From: Streptomyces sp. NBC_01485 | GTDB taxonomy: Bacteria; Actinomycetota; Actinomycetes; Streptomycetales; Streptomycetaceae | NCBI RefSeq assembly: GCF_036227125.1 | Contig: NZ_CP109435.1 | Coordinates: 868,001-932,000, forward strand | Length of the DNA: 64,000 nt | Direction: 5' to 3' | In this document: piece after piece, positions 56,429-64,000 of the stretch | How the letters are laid out: the number at the start of each line of letters is the position of its first letter | Numbering within the stretch: the stretch's first letter is position 1 | Notes under the pieces: generated by a model | Databases searched by the model: none | Told to the model about the DNA's origin: nothing | The model's input: only the letters and a program-made list of their open reading frames with translations | Made by a program: the position numbers and the translations under genes

Positions 56429-56767
56429 ATGTCAGGCAGGTTCCGCAGAACCTACGAGAGATTCCTCGACGCGACGCGCGCACGGTCGCGTCCGGACGGG
56501 GAGGGACGTCCGGACGGGGCACCGCCGCGTGCGGGCGGGAGCGGGAAACGCCCGCACAATCTGTTCGAGGCTGCCGCGGTGTACGTCTCGGCCTGCGCGG
56601 AGGACGATCAGGACGGGATCGACGAGGCGGCGGGATGGGTGTCGCCGGAAGCGTTGTCCTTCGGGGTCAACGAACTGGCCTGTCGCGCCGTCATCGCACT
56701 CGCCCGAGAGCGCGACGAGTCGCCACAGACCGTGGCCCGCGCGCTCCTCGGACTGCCCACGGCATGA
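56429..56767 (+). CDS. Small hypothetical protein
   Basis: 112 aa, soluble. A basic, Pro/Arg-rich first half (to about 40) is followed by a helical domain: HNLFEAAAVYVSACAEDDQD, GWVSPEALSFGVNELACRAV and ESPQTVARALLGL. No known family. AAGGCGG upstream of the ATG. Could be related to the divergent MpaB-like gene by shared regulation. Confidence 0.7.
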   Translation: MSGRFRRTYERFLDATRARSRPDGEGRPDGAPPRAGGSGKRPHNLFEAAAVYVSACAEDDQDGIDEAAGWVSPEALSFGVNELACRAVIALARERDESPQTVARALLGLPTA

Positions 56768-56904
56768 CGCATCCCATGGTCGGAAGTGGTCGATTCGCCC
56801 CGTCCGGCCGGAAAGCTGCAGCTCCGGGTGTCGGGGAGTCGTGACAAGCGCCTTCCCGCCGCACTAGGGTGCGCGCCGATGGACAAACCGATGGGGAGGC
56901 TGGG

Positions 56905-57879
56905 ATGGCCGGGACGGACGAGGACGCCGTCGCCGACGGGGACGACGCGCTCTATGTGCTCACGGCGGTGCTGCTGACGCCGGCGAAGTTCCCGAGCGCG
57001 CTGGGCGACGACTACCCGGAGGCCTGTGCGACGCTCGGCCTCCCGCCGCTCGCCGACGGGTACGGGCTGGTGCTGGGGCAGGACGGCCAGGGCGCGCGGT
57101 GGACCGTCGTCATCGACGACGTGTCACTGGTGGCCGTCGCCATCGCGTCGTGGGACTGCGGCATGGAGTACGACCTGTCGCCCAGCGAGCGGACGGTCGT
57201 CGCCGCGCTGCCCGGCTGGCCGCTGGCGGTCGCCGTCGCGGCTCCGGGCGTACCCGCGCCGCACGACCCCGCCCCCGAGATCGCGGACAGCCCTGCGCTG
57301 TCCCCTCCGGACACGGCTACCTGGGGTCCGGCCCAGCGACGGCTCGGGGCCGACGAGATCGCGCTCCGGTGGGCCCTGTGGCGCGAGCAGATCGACGACA
57401 CCGAGTTCGCACCTCCGCGGGACGGCACCGGGGCGGACTCGGGCACCGAGGTGGGAGACCGAGCCGAAGGGGCCGACGAGGCCGGCGGGTCCGACAAGGC
57501 CGACGTGACCGAAGTGGCCCACGGAGCCGACCGGGCCGATGAAGCCGACACGGCCGACAGGTCCGAGGGGGCGGACAGGTCGGGCAGGTCCGAGAAGGAC
57601 GCACCGAAGGGAAACAGCGGTATCCGGCGTGTCCTGGCCGAGGTGCGCGCCTACGTGGATACCCCGCCTCCCCTCGGCCGCGTGCGCTCTTCGTTCGCTC
57701 CCGGTGACGCGCGCACCCTGCGCGCCGACGGCCCGGGCTGGTCGCTGGTGGCCAGGACCGACGACATCGCCTTCGTGCTGCTCGACGAACAACCCGGCGA
57801 GGTGGTGCCCGTCGGCCGTGGACCCGAACTGCCCGGCCTCCTGGAGGCGCTCGACAAGATGGCCGTACGACCTCTCTGA
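56905..57879 (+). CDS. Hypothetical protein with acidic repeat linker
   Basis: 324 aa. Two globular parts are joined by an Asp/Ala/Glu-rich linker (about 185-235; e.g. ADRADEADTADRSEGADRSG). The first part reads YVLTAVLLTPAKFPSALGDD, then YGLVLGQDGQGARWTVVIDD and SWDCGMEYDLSPSERTVVAA. The second ends VAFVLLDEQPGE-like. No known domain is recognised. GGGAGGCTGGG precedes ATG 56905. The gene is common-looking Streptomyces code but its function is unknown. Confidence 0.75.
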   Translation: MAGTDEDAVADGDDALYVLTAVLLTPAKFPSALGDDYPEACATLGLPPLADGYGLVLGQDGQGARWTVVIDDVSLVAVAIASWDCGMEYDLSPSERTVVAALPGWPLAVAVAAPGVPAPHDPAPEIADSPALSPPDTATWGPAQRRLGADEIALRWALWREQIDDTEFAPPRDGTGADSGTEVGDRAEGADEAGGSDKADVTEVAHGADRADEADTADRSEGADRSGRSEKDAPKGNSGIRRVLAEVRAYVDTPPPLGRVRSSFAPGDARTLRADGPGWSLVARTDDIAFVLLDEQPGEVVPVGRGPELPGLLEALDKMAVRPL

Positions 57880-57998
57880 CCTCCCGGGGCGGTATGGCTC
57901 CTCTCTGGCTCCTCTCTCGGGCGGTATGGAGCCTTCAGGTCACGTGACGTCCGCGTGCCCGACGGCTTGGATGCGCCCAACGGCTGGGTGTGCCGGAC

Positions 57999-58025
57999 GA
58001 CGGGGACCGCGGCGCGGTCCCCGTC
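57999..58025 (-). terminator. Terminator for small membrane protein gene
   Basis: GACGGGGACCGC and GCGGTCCCCGTC form a perfect 12-bp stem with a 3-nt loop, 2 bp beyond the stop of the minus-strand gene at 58028. It can also stop the convergent gene. Confidence 0.8.
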
Positions 58026-58027
58026 AC

Positions 58028-58210
58028 TCAGCGGCCGAGCTCTTTGCGTGTGACACGGCGCAGCCTGCGCCGTTGTGCGGGATCCAGGGTGAGGTAGGCC
58101 GCCGCCGGAACTCCCAGCATGATCAACAGCGCCGCCCACCAGGGCAGCCAGATCAGCAAGAGGAGCCCAACCGCCACACCTCCTGCGGCGATCTTCGCGT
58201 TCCTCGACAT
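58028..58210 (-). CDS. Small membrane protein
   Basis: 60 aa. A hydrophobic hairpin (VAVGLLLLIWLPWWAALLIM then GVPAAAYLTL) crosses the membrane once or twice and ends in a very basic tail (AQRRRLRRVTRKELGR). GGAGG lies 8 nt before the ATG at 58208-58210. Followed directly by a perfect terminator, supporting a real gene. Function unknown. Confidence 0.75.
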   Translation of the reverse strand: MSRNAKIAAGGVAVGLLLLIWLPWWAALLIMLGVPAAAYLTLDPAQRRRLRRVTRKELGR

Positions 58211-58475
58211 GTGCGTCGCCTCCTTCGCGGCCACTGCCGCTCTCTGCCATGAAAACGGGTCCGCGCCGCCCGCGGTTCCGGACGCGACCCTGAGACCTCC
58301 CTGAGGTACACCCCCGAGACGCCCCTGAGACGCCCCCGAGGCCACCGCCCCAGGTTCGCAGACAACCGGATCCGATGACGGCGCGCGTTCCCCGCCAGAG
58401 TGCTGTACCCTCGGCGACTCCGCCCCCCAGTAGTCAAATTTGAGGAGTAGGCTCATCGCCGTACAGAGGGTTCCC

Positions 58476-61388
58476 GTGGAAGCTTTGCCCGAGATCTCCG
58501 AACTGGCCCGTTGCTGCGCCGTGTTCGTGCCCGGCAGCCCGGCCCGTACCGGCAGCGTCGCCTTCTGGCGCCCCGACGGGGACGCACCTCCCGTCGTCGT
58601 GTCGAGGGCCGTGCAGGATCTGCCCGTCGTCCTGCCTGCCGGCGCCGGTGTGGCACTCGCGCGCGTGCCCGCCGTGCTGCTGCCCGTGCGGGACGCCCTG
58701 CCCGTGCTCGCACACGCGCGCGTCACGCCCGACGCGCACCGGGCCGCCGCTTTCTGGGATGCGGCCGCCCTGCTGGCCCTGCACTGCGTGGCACGTGGAC
58801 TGCTGTTGCCCGGCCTGTCCCCGCAAGACCACGACGCCTGGCGGATCGGCCCCCTGAGTCCGGAGGACGTCGAGCAGGTGCGCCGCCTGGCCGCCTCGAT
58901 GCCGCCCGAGGCGCACGCCGTACCGGTGGACGAAACGCTGCCCCTGCGGCTCCCCGCCTCCGAACGACTGCTGCGCGCCTTCCTGGACGCCGTCGCGGAC
59001 ACCCTCCCCCGCACCCCCGCAGCGCCCCTCGTGACGGGCGGGCCGGCCTACGCGGTACCGCAGCCCCGGCACGTCCCCGAGCTGCGCGCGTGGGCGACCG
59101 ACGTCGCCGCGGGCCACGACGCCGGCGTACGGATCTCGCTGCGGATCGAGGTGTCGGGGATCGACGACGTGTCAGGGCCCGATGGGTACGGGGCGGACGT
59201 CCACGGCCCCGATGCCGTCAGGAGCACCGGCTCTCCGGGCGGCCGAACGGAGCCACGGTTCCGGGCCGTCCCGCAGGTGCACAGTGTGAGCGATCCCGCG
59301 CTCCTCGCGGACGCCGCCGAGATCTGGGGAGACTCCGGTGCCGCGCGCGGGGCGTTCGGCCCGCGCGCGCGGATGGACGCGCTGCTCGCCCTGCGCCGTG
59401 CGGCCCGGGCCTGGCCCGCGCTCACCCCCCTGTTGTCGGCGACCGTCCCGGACGCCGTCGATCTCCTGGACGAGGAGGTCACCGAGCTGCTGGGCGAGGG
59501 TTCGCGAGCGCTCGCGAGTGCGGGGGTCGAGGTGCACTGGCCGAGGGAGCTGGCCCGCACCCTGACCGCCCGCGCGGTCGTGGGGCCGCCGGAGGAGGGA
59601 ACGGGACCGGACCGCACCGGCTCGGACACGCCGTCGTTCCTGTCCGCGGACGCGCTCCTGACGTTCACCTGGTGGTTCGGGTTGGGCGACCGGCAGCTCA
59701 CGCGCGAGGAGCTGGATCGTCTGGCCGAGTCCAACCGGCCGCTGGTGCGGCTGCGCGACCAGTGGGTCCTGATCGACCCACGAGAACTGCGCCGTGCGCG
59801 TGCTCAGCAGGACCGCAAGATGACACCCGTGGACGCGCTGGGCGCCGCTCTGACGGGCTCCGCGGAGGTGAACGGCCGCAGGGTCGACGTGCGGCCCACC
59901 GGGTGGCTGGCGGGCCTGCGGGAGCGGCTGACGCGGCCCGAGGAGCAGGAGCCGGTGGAGCAGCCTGCCGCGCTCGACGCCACGCTGCGCGACTACCAGC
60001 GGCGCGGCTTGGACTGGCTGGCCCGGACCACGTCCCTGGGGCTGGGCTGTTGCCTGGCGGACGACATGGGGCTCGGCAAGACCGTCACGCTGATCGCCCT
60101 GCACCTGCACCGCCAGACGGACGCCTCGGCGGCCGGTCCGACTCTCGTGGTCTGTCCGACGTCTCTGATGGGCAACTGGCAGCGGGAGGTCGAGCGGTTC
60201 GCGCCGGGCACCCCGGTGCGCCGCTTCCACGGGCCGCGTCGTGACCTGGACGCGCTGGCCGACGGGGAGTTCGTGCTCACCACCTATGGCACGCTGCGGC
60301 TCGACCCGGGCCGGCTCCGCGAGGCGCCGTGGGGCCTGGTCGTGGCGGACGAGGCGCAGCACGTGAAGAACCCGTACTCGGCGACCGCGCGGGCGCTGCG
60401 CACCGTCGGCGCACGCGCGCGTGTGGCGCTCACCGGTACCCCGGTGGAGAACAACCTGTCGGAGCTGTGGGCGATCCTCGACTGGACGACGCCGGGCCTG
60501 CTGGGCTCGCTCGGCGCCTTCCGCAGGCGGTACGCGCGCGCCATCGAAGGCGGCGGGGATCCGGCCGCGGCGGAGCGGCTCGCGCGGCTTGCGGGACCGT
60601 TCCTGCTCCGCCGCCGCAAGTCGGACCCGGGGATTGCCCCCGAACTGCCGCCCAAGACCGAGACCGATCACCCCGTGTCCCTCACCAAGGAGCAGGCGGG
60701 CCTGTACGAGGCCGTGGTGCGCGAGACGCTCGCGGCGATCGCCGAGGCGGACGACATGGCGCGGCGCGGGCTGATCGTGAAGCTCCTGACCGGCCTCAAA
60801 CAGATCTGCAACCATCCGGCGCAGTACCTCAAGGAGGAACGGCCGGAGACCGCCGGGCGCTCCGGGAAACTGGAGCTTCTGGACGAGCTGCTCGACGCCC
60901 TCCTCGCCGAGGGGGCGAGCGTGCTGATCTTCACGCAGTACGTGCGCTTGGCGCGTCTCCTGGAACAGCATCTGGCTGTGCGTGGGGTGCCCACGCAGTT
61001 CCTGCACGGCGGCACGCCCGTCGCCGGGCGCGAGGCCATGGTCCGGCGCTTCCAGGACGGTGAGGTGCCCGTGTTCCTGCTGTCGCTCAGGGCGGCCGGC
61101 ACCGGCCTCAACCTCACGCGCGCGGAGCACGTCGTGCACTACGACCGCTGGTGGAACCCGGCCGTCGAGGCGCAGGCCACCGACCGCGCGTACCGCATCG
61201 GCCAGACCCGGCCCGTGCAGGTGCACCGGCTGATCGCCGAAGGCACGATCGAGGATCGCATCGCGGACATGCTGCGCCGCAAACGAGACCTCGCCGACGC
61301 CGTTCTCGGGGGCGGCGAGGCGGCGCTCACGGAGCTGACGGACGCCGAGTTGGCCGACCTGGTGGAGCTGCGAGGGGGCACGCGATGA
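58476..61388 (+). CDS. SNF2-family DEAD/DEAH helicase
   Basis: 970 aa. An N-terminal SNF2-associated part (about 1-480) precedes the helicase: Walker A ADDMGLGKTVTLIAL, LVVCPTSLMGNWQREVERF, VADEAQHVKNP (DEAQ), LTGTPVENNLSELWAILDW and the second RecA domain with LLSLRAAGTGLNLTRAEHVV and DRAYRIGQTRPVQVHRL. Translocates on DNA. GTG start at 58476 with AGAGGG upstream; TTG 58440 is an alternative. Overlaps a SWIM zinc-finger gene by 4 nt, a common bacterial pair. Confidence 0.95.
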   Translation: MEALPEISELARCCAVFVPGSPARTGSVAFWRPDGDAPPVVVSRAVQDLPVVLPAGAGVALARVPAVLLPVRDALPVLAHARVTPDAHRAAAFWDAAALLALHCVARGLLLPGLSPQDHDAWRIGPLSPEDVEQVRRLAASMPPEAHAVPVDETLPLRLPASERLLRAFLDAVADTLPRTPAAPLVTGGPAYAVPQPRHVPELRAWATDVAAGHDAGVRISLRIEVSGIDDVSGPDGYGADVHGPDAVRSTGSPGGRTEPRFRAVPQVHSVSDPALLADAAEIWGDSGAARGAFGPRARMDALLALRRAARAWPALTPLLSATVPDAVDLLDEEVTELLGEGSRALASAGVEVHWPRELARTLTARAVVGPPEEGTGPDRTGSDTPSFLSADALLTFTWWFGLGDRQLTREELDRLAESNRPLVRLRDQWVLIDPRELRRARAQQDRKMTPVDALGAALTGSAEVNGRRVDVRPTGWLAGLRERLTRPEEQEPVEQPAALDATLRDYQRRGLDWLARTTSLGLGCCLADDMGLGKTVTLIALHLHRQTDASAAGPTLVVCPTSLMGNWQREVERFAPGTPVRRFHGPRRDLDALADGEFVLTTYGTLRLDPGRLREAPWGLVVADEAQHVKNPYSATARALRTVGARARVALTGTPVENNLSELWAILDWTTPGLLGSLGAFRRRYARAIEGGGDPAAAERLARLAGPFLLRRRKSDPGIAPELPPKTETDHPVSLTKEQAGLYEAVVRETLAAIAEADDMARRGLIVKLLTGLKQICNHPAQYLKEERPETAGRSGKLELLDELLDALLAEGASVLIFTQYVRLARLLEQHLAVRGVPTQFLHGGTPVAGREAMVRRFQDGEVPVFLLSLRAAGTGLNLTRAEHVVHYDRWWNPAVEAQATDRAYRIGQTRPVQVHRLIAEGTIEDRIADMLRRKRDLADAVLGGGEAALTELTDAELADLVELRGGTR

Positions 61389-62719
61389 ACCGGTACGACT
61401 ACGACAGCGTCGAGGAACGTCAGGAACGAACCTTTGGCGCGTTGCCTCCCGCGCGCGGGAAGGGGTTCGCGCTGACGTGGTGGGGCCGGGCGTGGCTGGC
61501 AGCGCTGGAGGACGGAGCGCTGGACAGGGAGCAGGTGCGGTCGGGCCGCCGGCTCGCGCGCGCGGGCGCCGTGGGCACGGTGTCGGTGCGGCCGGGGCGC
61601 ATCACGGCCGTCGTCGAGGACCTCGATCGCACGCCGCACCGGGCCGACGTGCTGCTCGAGCGGCTTTCGGACGCGCAGTGGGACCGTTTCCTGGACCTGG
61701 CGGTCGAGCGGGCCGGACACGTCGCCGCGCTGCTCGACCGCGAGATGCCGCCGCATCTGGTCGAGGACGCCGAGACGGCCGGCATCGACCTGTTGCCCGG
61801 TCTCGGAGACCTGGAGGCGGAGTGCGACTGCGGTGCCTGGGACCACTGTGGTCACACGGCGGCGGTCTGCTACCAGGTGGCGAGTCTGCTCGACCAGGAT
61901 CCGTTCGTCCTGCTGCTGCTTCGGGGACGCGCCGAACAGACCCTGCTGGACGACCTCCAGGCGCGTGCCACCGCCCCTGAGGCCGGATCGGAACCGCCCC
62001 GGGCCGAAGGCGTGGACGCGGCGGAGGCGTACGCGGCCGGGAGCATCCTGCCTCCGTTGCCCGCCGCGCCCGGACTCCCGGAGGAACCAGGTGTTCCGCC
62101 CTCGTTGGACGCGGAGGCCCCTCCCCCGCCCGGAGTGGATCCGGCAGCTCTGGAGATCCTGGCCGCCCGAACGGCCGCCATGGCGCACCTGCTGCTCGCG
62201 GAGGCGCTCCACGAGTGGTCCGGACGGCGAGCGCCCATGGCCGAGTTGACGGTCGGCCGGGAGTTGACGGTCGGCCAGGACGCGGCACGGCTGGCGGCAG
62301 GCGTTCTCGAAGGCCCTCAGGCAGCGGATGGACCCGCCACGGCCGTCGCCGGCCGACTCGCCGCCGGGTCGGGGCGCGGCCGGGAGCAACTGGCGTCGGC
62401 CGCACGTGCCTGGCGACACGGAGGAGCGGCCTCCCTGTCGGTGTGCGAGGAGGAGTGGACCGTGGCGGGCGGGGCGCTCGCACGCGCGCGTGCCGCGCTG
62501 GACGCGGCCTGGGAGGAGGACGAGCGGCCGGTGCTGCGGGCGCGGGGGAACCGCTGGACGGTCGTCGGAGCGGGCTGCCAACTGCGGTTGGGGCGGGATG
62601 GTCGCTGGTGGCCGTACCGCAAGGAGGGTGACCGTTGGATGCCGGCCGGGGACGCGGCCCACGACCCGGCGACGGCACTGGCCGTTGCCCGACCCGAGGG
62701 CGAGGAAACGCTTCCTTAG
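61385..62719 (+). CDS. SWIM zinc-finger protein
   Basis: 444 aa. The SWIM motif CDCGAWDHCGHTAAVCYQ (CxCx4CxH, about 141-150) binds zinc and probably DNA or protein. Around it: WWGRAWLAALEDGALDREQV, and a distal WRHGGAASLSVCEEEWTV. Pro/Ala-rich linkers separate domains. It starts within the SNF2 gene stop (ATGA) and likely works with that helicase, perhaps in recombination or restriction-like control. Function inferred from pairing. Confidence 0.92.
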   Translation: MNRYDYDSVEERQERTFGALPPARGKGFALTWWGRAWLAALEDGALDREQVRSGRRLARAGAVGTVSVRPGRITAVVEDLDRTPHRADVLLERLSDAQWDRFLDLAVERAGHVAALLDREMPPHLVEDAETAGIDLLPGLGDLEAECDCGAWDHCGHTAAVCYQVASLLDQDPFVLLLLRGRAEQTLLDDLQARATAPEAGSEPPRAEGVDAAEAYAAGSILPPLPAAPGLPEEPGVPPSLDAEAPPPPGVDPAALEILAARTAAMAHLLLAEALHEWSGRRAPMAELTVGRELTVGQDAARLAAGVLEGPQAADGPATAVAGRLAAGSGRGREQLASAARAWRHGGAASLSVCEEEWTVAGGALARARAALDAAWEEDERPVLRARGNRWTVVGAGCQLRLGRDGRWWPYRKEGDRWMPAGDAAHDPATALAVARPEGEETLP

Positions 62720-62885
62720 ACGCGAGTTCGCTTTCCGTGGCACGGGGCGTCGGCCTGTCGGGCTGCCGCCGCCCCGTGTTCACCCTGGGGTCGTGCGGCG
62801 TTCGGCGCGTGCCCAACTCTGATCGAGACGACGGTCACGTACGTACGGCTGCCGCGGGACGTTTGAGGGACACGGTGCCGCGGGC

Positions 62886-62921
62886 ACGCGCGCGTGGCTG
62901 TGGTGGTGCCCACGCGCGCGT
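62886..62921 (-). terminator. Hairpin downstream of proline-rich gene
   Basis: ACGCGCGCGTGG and CCACGCGCGCGT form a 12-bp stem with a 12-nt loop, 5 bp beyond the stop at 62927. Probably a shared terminator with the convergent SWIM gene. Confidence 0.65.
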
Positions 62922-62926
62922 ACCGG

Positions 62927-63388
62927 CTAGGGCAGCAGCTCGCTCAAGGACGGCAGCAGTGACTCGAGGCCGCTCGGAATCTCGGTCGGGATCTCGGTCG
63001 GCAGCTCAGTGGGGAACTGGGACGGCAGCTCGGTCGGCAGGCCGCTGGGCAGTTCCACCGGAAGGCTGAAGGACGGGGCCGGGGTGGAGCCGCTTCCGGT
63101 GCTGCTCCCGGCGGTCGGCTCGCCGTCCGGTGAATCGCCGTCTCCGGAGGCCATCAGCACGACGGCGAGGACGGCTCCGGCGACGACGAGCAGCGCGAGG
63201 ACGACGTAGAGAGGGTTCCTGCGCCTTCCGGAGCCGCCTGGCGGCTGCGGGGGCGGAGGCGGCGACCAGCCGCCCCCTCCCGTCCCGTCATCGGGTCCGA
63301 AGCCGGTGTGGGGCGGTCCGAAGCCGCCCGGAGGCGGCGTGTCACCCGGCGGTCCGGGCGGGTGGGGCGGTACGGGCGGCATGGCCAT
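62927..63388 (-). CDS. Proline-rich membrane-anchored protein
   Basis: 153 aa. A cytoplasmic Pro/Gly tail (PPVPPHPPGPPGDTPPPGGF...), one membrane helix (PLYVVLALLVVAGAVLAVVL, about 59-78) and an outer Ser/Thr/Pro segment with LPTE/IPTE repeats (LPTELPSQFPTELPTEIPTE). No catalytic domain. Likely a surface or cell-wall associated protein; role unknown. Its promoter lies beside or inside the 13-bp repeat array upstream. Confidence 0.75.
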   Translation of the reverse strand: MAMPPVPPHPPGPPGDTPPPGGFGPPHTGFGPDDGTGGGGWSPPPPPQPPGGSGRRRNPLYVVLALLVVAGAVLAVVLMASGDGDSPDGEPTAGSSTGSGSTPAPSFSLPVELPSGLPTELPSQFPTELPTEIPTEIPSGLESLLPSLSELLP

Positions 63389-63525
63389 ACGGTCCAGCGT
63401 CGCGGCGGAACGCCCACAGCGCGACCCTCGCAGGGAAGTTGATACGGACCCATGTCATGGACCGCATCATTCCGGCGTACTCCGTACGGAGACCGCGCGA
63501 ACATCGACCGTTCGGCGGCACGCGT

Positions 63526-63637
63526 GTGTGCACCGCGTGTGTGCAACGCGCGTGTGCAACGCGCGTGTGCAACGCGCGTGTGCAACGCGCGTGTGCAACG
63601 CGCGTGTGCAACGCGCGTGTGCAACGCGCGTGTGCAC
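63526..63637. repeat. 13-bp tandem repeat array
   Basis: Seven perfect copies of GTGTGCAACGCGC run from 63539 to 63629. One copy with two mismatches (GTGTGCACCGCGT, 63526-63538) precedes them and a partial copy (63630-63637) follows. There are no spacers, so this is a minisatellite rather than CRISPR. It sits between the xylA terminator and the promoter side of the proline-rich gene. Confidence 0.97.
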
Positions 63638-63658
63638 GCTCATCGGTGCACACGCGCG
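63625..63658 (-). terminator. xylA terminator overlapping the repeat array
   Basis: CGCGCGTGTGCAC (63625-63637) pairs with GTGCACACGCGCG (63646-63658) across an 8-nt loop, just past the xylA stop at 63666. Its left arm is the last repeat unit. Confidence 0.8.
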
Positions 63659-63665
63659 TGCGGCT

Positions 63666-64000
63666 TCAGCCCCGGGCGCCCAGCAGGTGGTCCATGGCGA
63701 GCTGGTCGAGCTGCTCGAAGGCCATACCGCGGGCGGCGGCCGCCTCGGCGTCGAAGTCCTCGAACGCGGTGCGGTCGGCGAGCAGGCTCTGCAGGCCGTC
63801 GGCGGCGGTGGCCTGGGCGAGCTCGTCCAGGCGGGAGGCGCGCAGGGCCTCCTGGACCTCCGGGTCGCCCCGGAACGCGGCCGCACGCTCCTTGAGGATG
63901 AGGTAGTTGCGCATGCAGCCCGCGGCCGACGCCCACACACCGTCGAGGTCCTCGGTGCGCGGCGGCTTGAAGTCGAAGTGCTTCGGACCCGCGTAGCCGG
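63666..64000 (-). CDS. xylA: Xylose isomerase, C-terminal part (5' part outside window)
   Basis: The visible 111 codons include [13 protein letters not shown] with the metal-ligand Asp of the FDFKPxRT motif, then [20 protein letters not shown] and [19 protein letters not shown], the end of Streptomyces xylose/glucose isomerases. The enzyme converts D-xylose to D-xylulose with Mg2+. The gene begins to the right of the window. An independent ATG inside this segment is not a real start. Confidence 0.95.
   Translation of the reverse strand, partial: GYAGPKHFDFKPPRTEDLDGVWASAAGCMRNYLILKERAAAFRGDPEVQEALRASRLDELAQATAADGLQSLLADRTAFEDFDAEAAAARGMAFEQLDQLAMDHLLGARG

Noticed and set aside
63526..63637. 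CRISPR-like array
   Set aside because: Repeats are contiguous 13-bp units with no spacers and no cas genes nearby; a tandem minisatellite.
63467..63940. Cys/Arg-rich proteins read through the 13-bp array
   Set aside because: They are translations of the repeat and of the antisense of xylA in other frames.

Overview
The window is high-GC actinobacterial DNA, almost certainly from a Streptomyces chromosome. The evidence is strong G/C preference at third codon positions, many GTG and TTG starts, a complete conservon (cvnA-D), an F420/PPOX-type oxidoreductase, actinobacterial hypothetical families and a Streptomyces-like xylose isomerase tail. No tRNA, rRNA or CRISPR array was seen. One degraded insertion-sequence remnant was recognised.

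Layout. (1) 1-2.4 kb: a cold-shock pair on the minus strand (cspA, then a DEAD-box RNA helicase running off the left edge), a small DUF4177-type gene and a start-less reading frame ending in a large terminator. (2) 2.4-17.9 kb: a 15-gene minus-strand cluster for a group 1h (formerly group 5) high-affinity [NiFe] hydrogenase. Its transcription order is hypX, hhyS, hhyL, NifU-like, DUF5947, DUF6084, a 488-aa unknown, maturation protease, a 34-aa peptide, hypA, hypB, hypF, hypC, hypD, hypE. Most neighbours overlap by 4-8 nt, but hypC and hypD are separated by about 316 bp of degenerate IS200/IS605-type (tnpB) ends. (3) 18.1-18.65 kb: two small minus-strand genes. (4) 18.9-24.85 kb: a tight three-gene plus-strand operon encoding a purine-nucleosidase/pseudokinase fusion, a UPF1-like SF1 helicase and a winged-helix-like unknown protein. 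It looks like a conflict (anti-phage) system and is the best candidate here for something undescribed. (5) 25.1-30.2 kb: a YjbQ protein, then a short Cys-Cys leader peptide in front of a sulfonate-type ABC importer (ssuC-ssuB-ssuA) and a flavin monooxygenase-like gene. (6) 30.2-37.7 kb: MltG-like transglycosylase, an ABC exporter divergent from a MarR regulator, a DctA-type symporter, a secreted PNGase A-like protein and an L,D-transpeptidase lipoprotein. (7) 38.0-47.4 kb: a heterodimeric ABC exporter, DUF5709, ribosomal protein L31 type B, a YdjM-like membrane protein, a Ski2-like helicase and acyl-CoA thioesterase II. (8) 47.4-54.6 kb: a DNA-binding-like hypothetical, an orphan Roadblock protein, a PPOX/F420 protein, and a conservon headed by a MHYT-domain membrane sensor. 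(9) 54.7-62.7 kb: a methyltransferase, an MpaB-like protein, small hypotheticals, and a SNF2 helicase/SWIM zinc-finger pair. (10) 62.9-64 kb: a proline-rich membrane-anchored protein, a 13-bp tandem repeat array and the 3' end of xylA.

Working together: the hydrogenase block holds both structural subunits, all Ni/Fe(CN)2CO assembly proteins (HypA-F), HypX for aerobic CO-ligand synthesis and a protease. It is therefore predicted to be a self-sufficient aerobic H2-scavenging locus. The conservon genes would form a G-protein signalling complex at the membrane. All functional calls are from motifs and gene context read by eye; no database search was run.
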